Positions 63,035-64,000 of a stretch of DNA of 64,000 nt are shown here, in pieces; the stretch's first letter is position 1, and every line of letters starts with the position of its first letter. Position numbers and translations under genes: made by a program. A model generated the notes under the pieces. It made no database searches, was not told the DNA's origin, and saw nothing but the letters and a program-made list of their open reading frames with translations. Source of the DNA: Zymoseptoria tritici IPO323 (lineage: Eukaryota; Ascomycota; Dothideomycetes; Mycosphaerellales; Mycosphaerellaceae); assembly GCF_000219625.1 (NCBI RefSeq), contig NC_018218.1, positions 2,604,001 through 2,668,000 on the forward strand, written 5' to 3'.

Positions 63035-64000
63035 ATGGACCAAGATAAGCCCTTCAAGACGATCGAGGTCGTAGACTCGCGCACGAATCAGGTCTGCAAA
63101 GTGGCATGCATGTCCTGTATTCGGGGTCACCGTACAACCTCCTGCGGGATTCCGGTGTGCCGCACAAAAGTTTTCTGGACGGTGAAACGACCGGGTCGAC
63201 CGTCGAATTCATGTACATGTCGATATGGCGCTACTGGTGGCTGCAAGTGCGTTGTGGCCCGATCTGCATGTCCTCACAAGTCAAAAAAGGGCGAGAAACG
63301 ATCAGGCGAATGTCGGTGCGACGAGTTGGGAAGGTACTGTTGTTTGCTGGAGCCGCAGCACTGGAACGCATTGCTGGCACTGCAGAAGCCCATGGTGAAC
63401 TTCTTCCCTTCGCGAGAAGCTCTGGAGTCGAGACCAATAGCGCCGACGCCAACATCACATCCACCGACCCCGGCATACTCAATAGGGAGTCCTCAGTCCG
63501 CGAACGGTATTCCTGCTACGCCCAATCTTCACACCACAAATGGCTACCACGCCTACCAGCACATGCCATCGAGTACATTGACACCTCGGTTTGGCATGAT
63601 GGGTATTGGCGCACCACAAGGCTCTGAGCAACACACCACTCCGGATCTGTTGGCATGGAATAACCAAGCTCTGCCAGCTCCACGCGAGTTGCAACTTCCT
63701 CCATTATACGAAGCAGTACAGGCCGAACGAAAGTCGTGTTGTCAACAATCTCCTCCACCCGCACAGCCTCTCCATTCTCCCTCATTACCTATGGACCCGC
63801 CATTTCAACGAATGGACTCCTTGCCGGAACTGTCCTTCACACAAAACTACACCAACATGCACGAACCAGTCACCTTGCCAGCCGCATCACGGCCGTCCTC
63901 GCCACGCACGTACGTAGCACCAGCGTTCGACTTCGACCGCATGCAGGCAGAATACCTTGCCCATCAGTTCCCATCAGCAATCTGCCAGAACTGTGGCCTG
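63035..64000 (+). CDS. Copper-fist transcription factor (partial, runs off right edge)
   Basis: ATG at 63035; 322 codons stay open to the window end, so the C-terminus is missing. The copper-fist domain is at residues ~20-60: CKVACMSCIRGHRTTSC with C25, C28 and C37 in the expected Cx2Cx8C spacing, then KRPGRPSNSC, the (R/K)GRP minor-groove hook. The position that is normally His (C-x-H) is Ile39, with an extra Cys42 nearby. A second Cys cluster follows (CTCRYGATGGCKC at 60-72, CPHKSKKGEKRSGECRCDE). Then LGRYCCLLEPQHWNALLALQ leads into a Pro/Ser/Thr-rich activation-like region. The last in-window residues, ICQNCGL, hint at another Cys pair. It likely regulates copper or iron homeostasis genes. 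Confidence 0.88.
   Translation, partial: MDQDKPFKTIEVVDSRTNQVCKVACMSCIRGHRTTSCGIPVCRTKVFWTVKRPGRPSNSCTCRYGATGGCKCVVARSACPHKSKKGEKRSGECRCDELGRYCCLLEPQHWNALLALQKPMVNFFPSREALESRPIAPTPTSHPPTPAYSIGSPQSANGIPATPNLHTTNGYHAYQHMPSSTLTPRFGMMGIGAPQGSEQHTTPDLLAWNNQALPAPRELQLPPLYEAVQAERKSCCQQSPPPAQPLHSPSLPMDPPFQRMDSLPELSFTQNYTNMHEPVTLPAASRPSSPRTYVAPAFDFDRMQAEYLAHQFPSAICQNCGL

Noticed and set aside
1..64000. CRISPR arrays, rRNA operons, prokaryotic operons
   Set aside because: The window is eukaryotic with spliced genes; no regularly spaced repeats or rRNA-like sequence is visible.

Overview
The window is nuclear DNA of a filamentous ascomycete (Pezizomycotina). Gene content and protein style point to Dothideomycetes, most likely the Mycosphaerella/Capnodiales side; that placement is inference. 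The evidence is compact genes on both strands at about one per 1.6 kb, short spliceosomal introns (46-178 nt, mostly 50-65) with GT...AG ends and CTAAC/CTGAC-like branch points, and typical mould families (SUN protein, GPI-anchored Ser/Thr-rich wall protein, methylcitrate cycle, copper-fist factor). I rebuilt exon structures by hand for about 37 genes. Multi-exon coordinates give the outer span, with exons in the evidence text.

Left part (1-20 kb): two tandem paralogues of a small basic, probably DNA-binding family, one holding an internal domain duplication; a 1 kb degenerate repeat-rich gap; SEC39; a divergent methylcitrate synthase/methylisocitrate lyase pair with two CCGAGG sites between them; a membrane adhesin-like protein; an RRN9-domain protein divergent from eIF4E; a coiled-coil protein; and an Arg/Asp/Tyr-rich disordered protein.

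Middle (20-42 kb): aldo-keto reductase, a tandem helix-turn-helix protein, folylpolyglutamate synthase with a second upstream start, the ADP/ATP carrier, two proteins of unknown function, a flavin amine oxidase with a 10-nt exon, a YOX1-like homeodomain protein, an aldoxime dehydratase-like protein, ERV41, translin and TIM9. Three copies of one 221-bp inverted-repeat element (18.3, 28.3 and 33.0 kb) lie here, all in intergenic promoter-side DNA. They are the clearest structure not explained by genes.

Right part (42-64 kb): RhoGAP, a GPI-anchored wall protein, GPI11/PIG-F, an extradiol (VOC) dioxygenase, mitoribosomal mS38, an AhpC/TSA-like thioredoxin-fold protein, ARP2, a SUN-family wall protein, prohibitin 1 divergent from QCR8, an EFM7-type methyltransferase, and a copper-fist transcription factor running off the right edge.

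Most genes are housekeeping. No secondary-metabolite cluster, CRISPR array, rRNA or convincing tRNA is visible. Mitochondrial functions are frequent (mcsA, mclA, AAC, TIM9, mS38, PHB1, QCR8, a possible mitochondrial FPGS form), and several pairs are divergent with short shared promoters.
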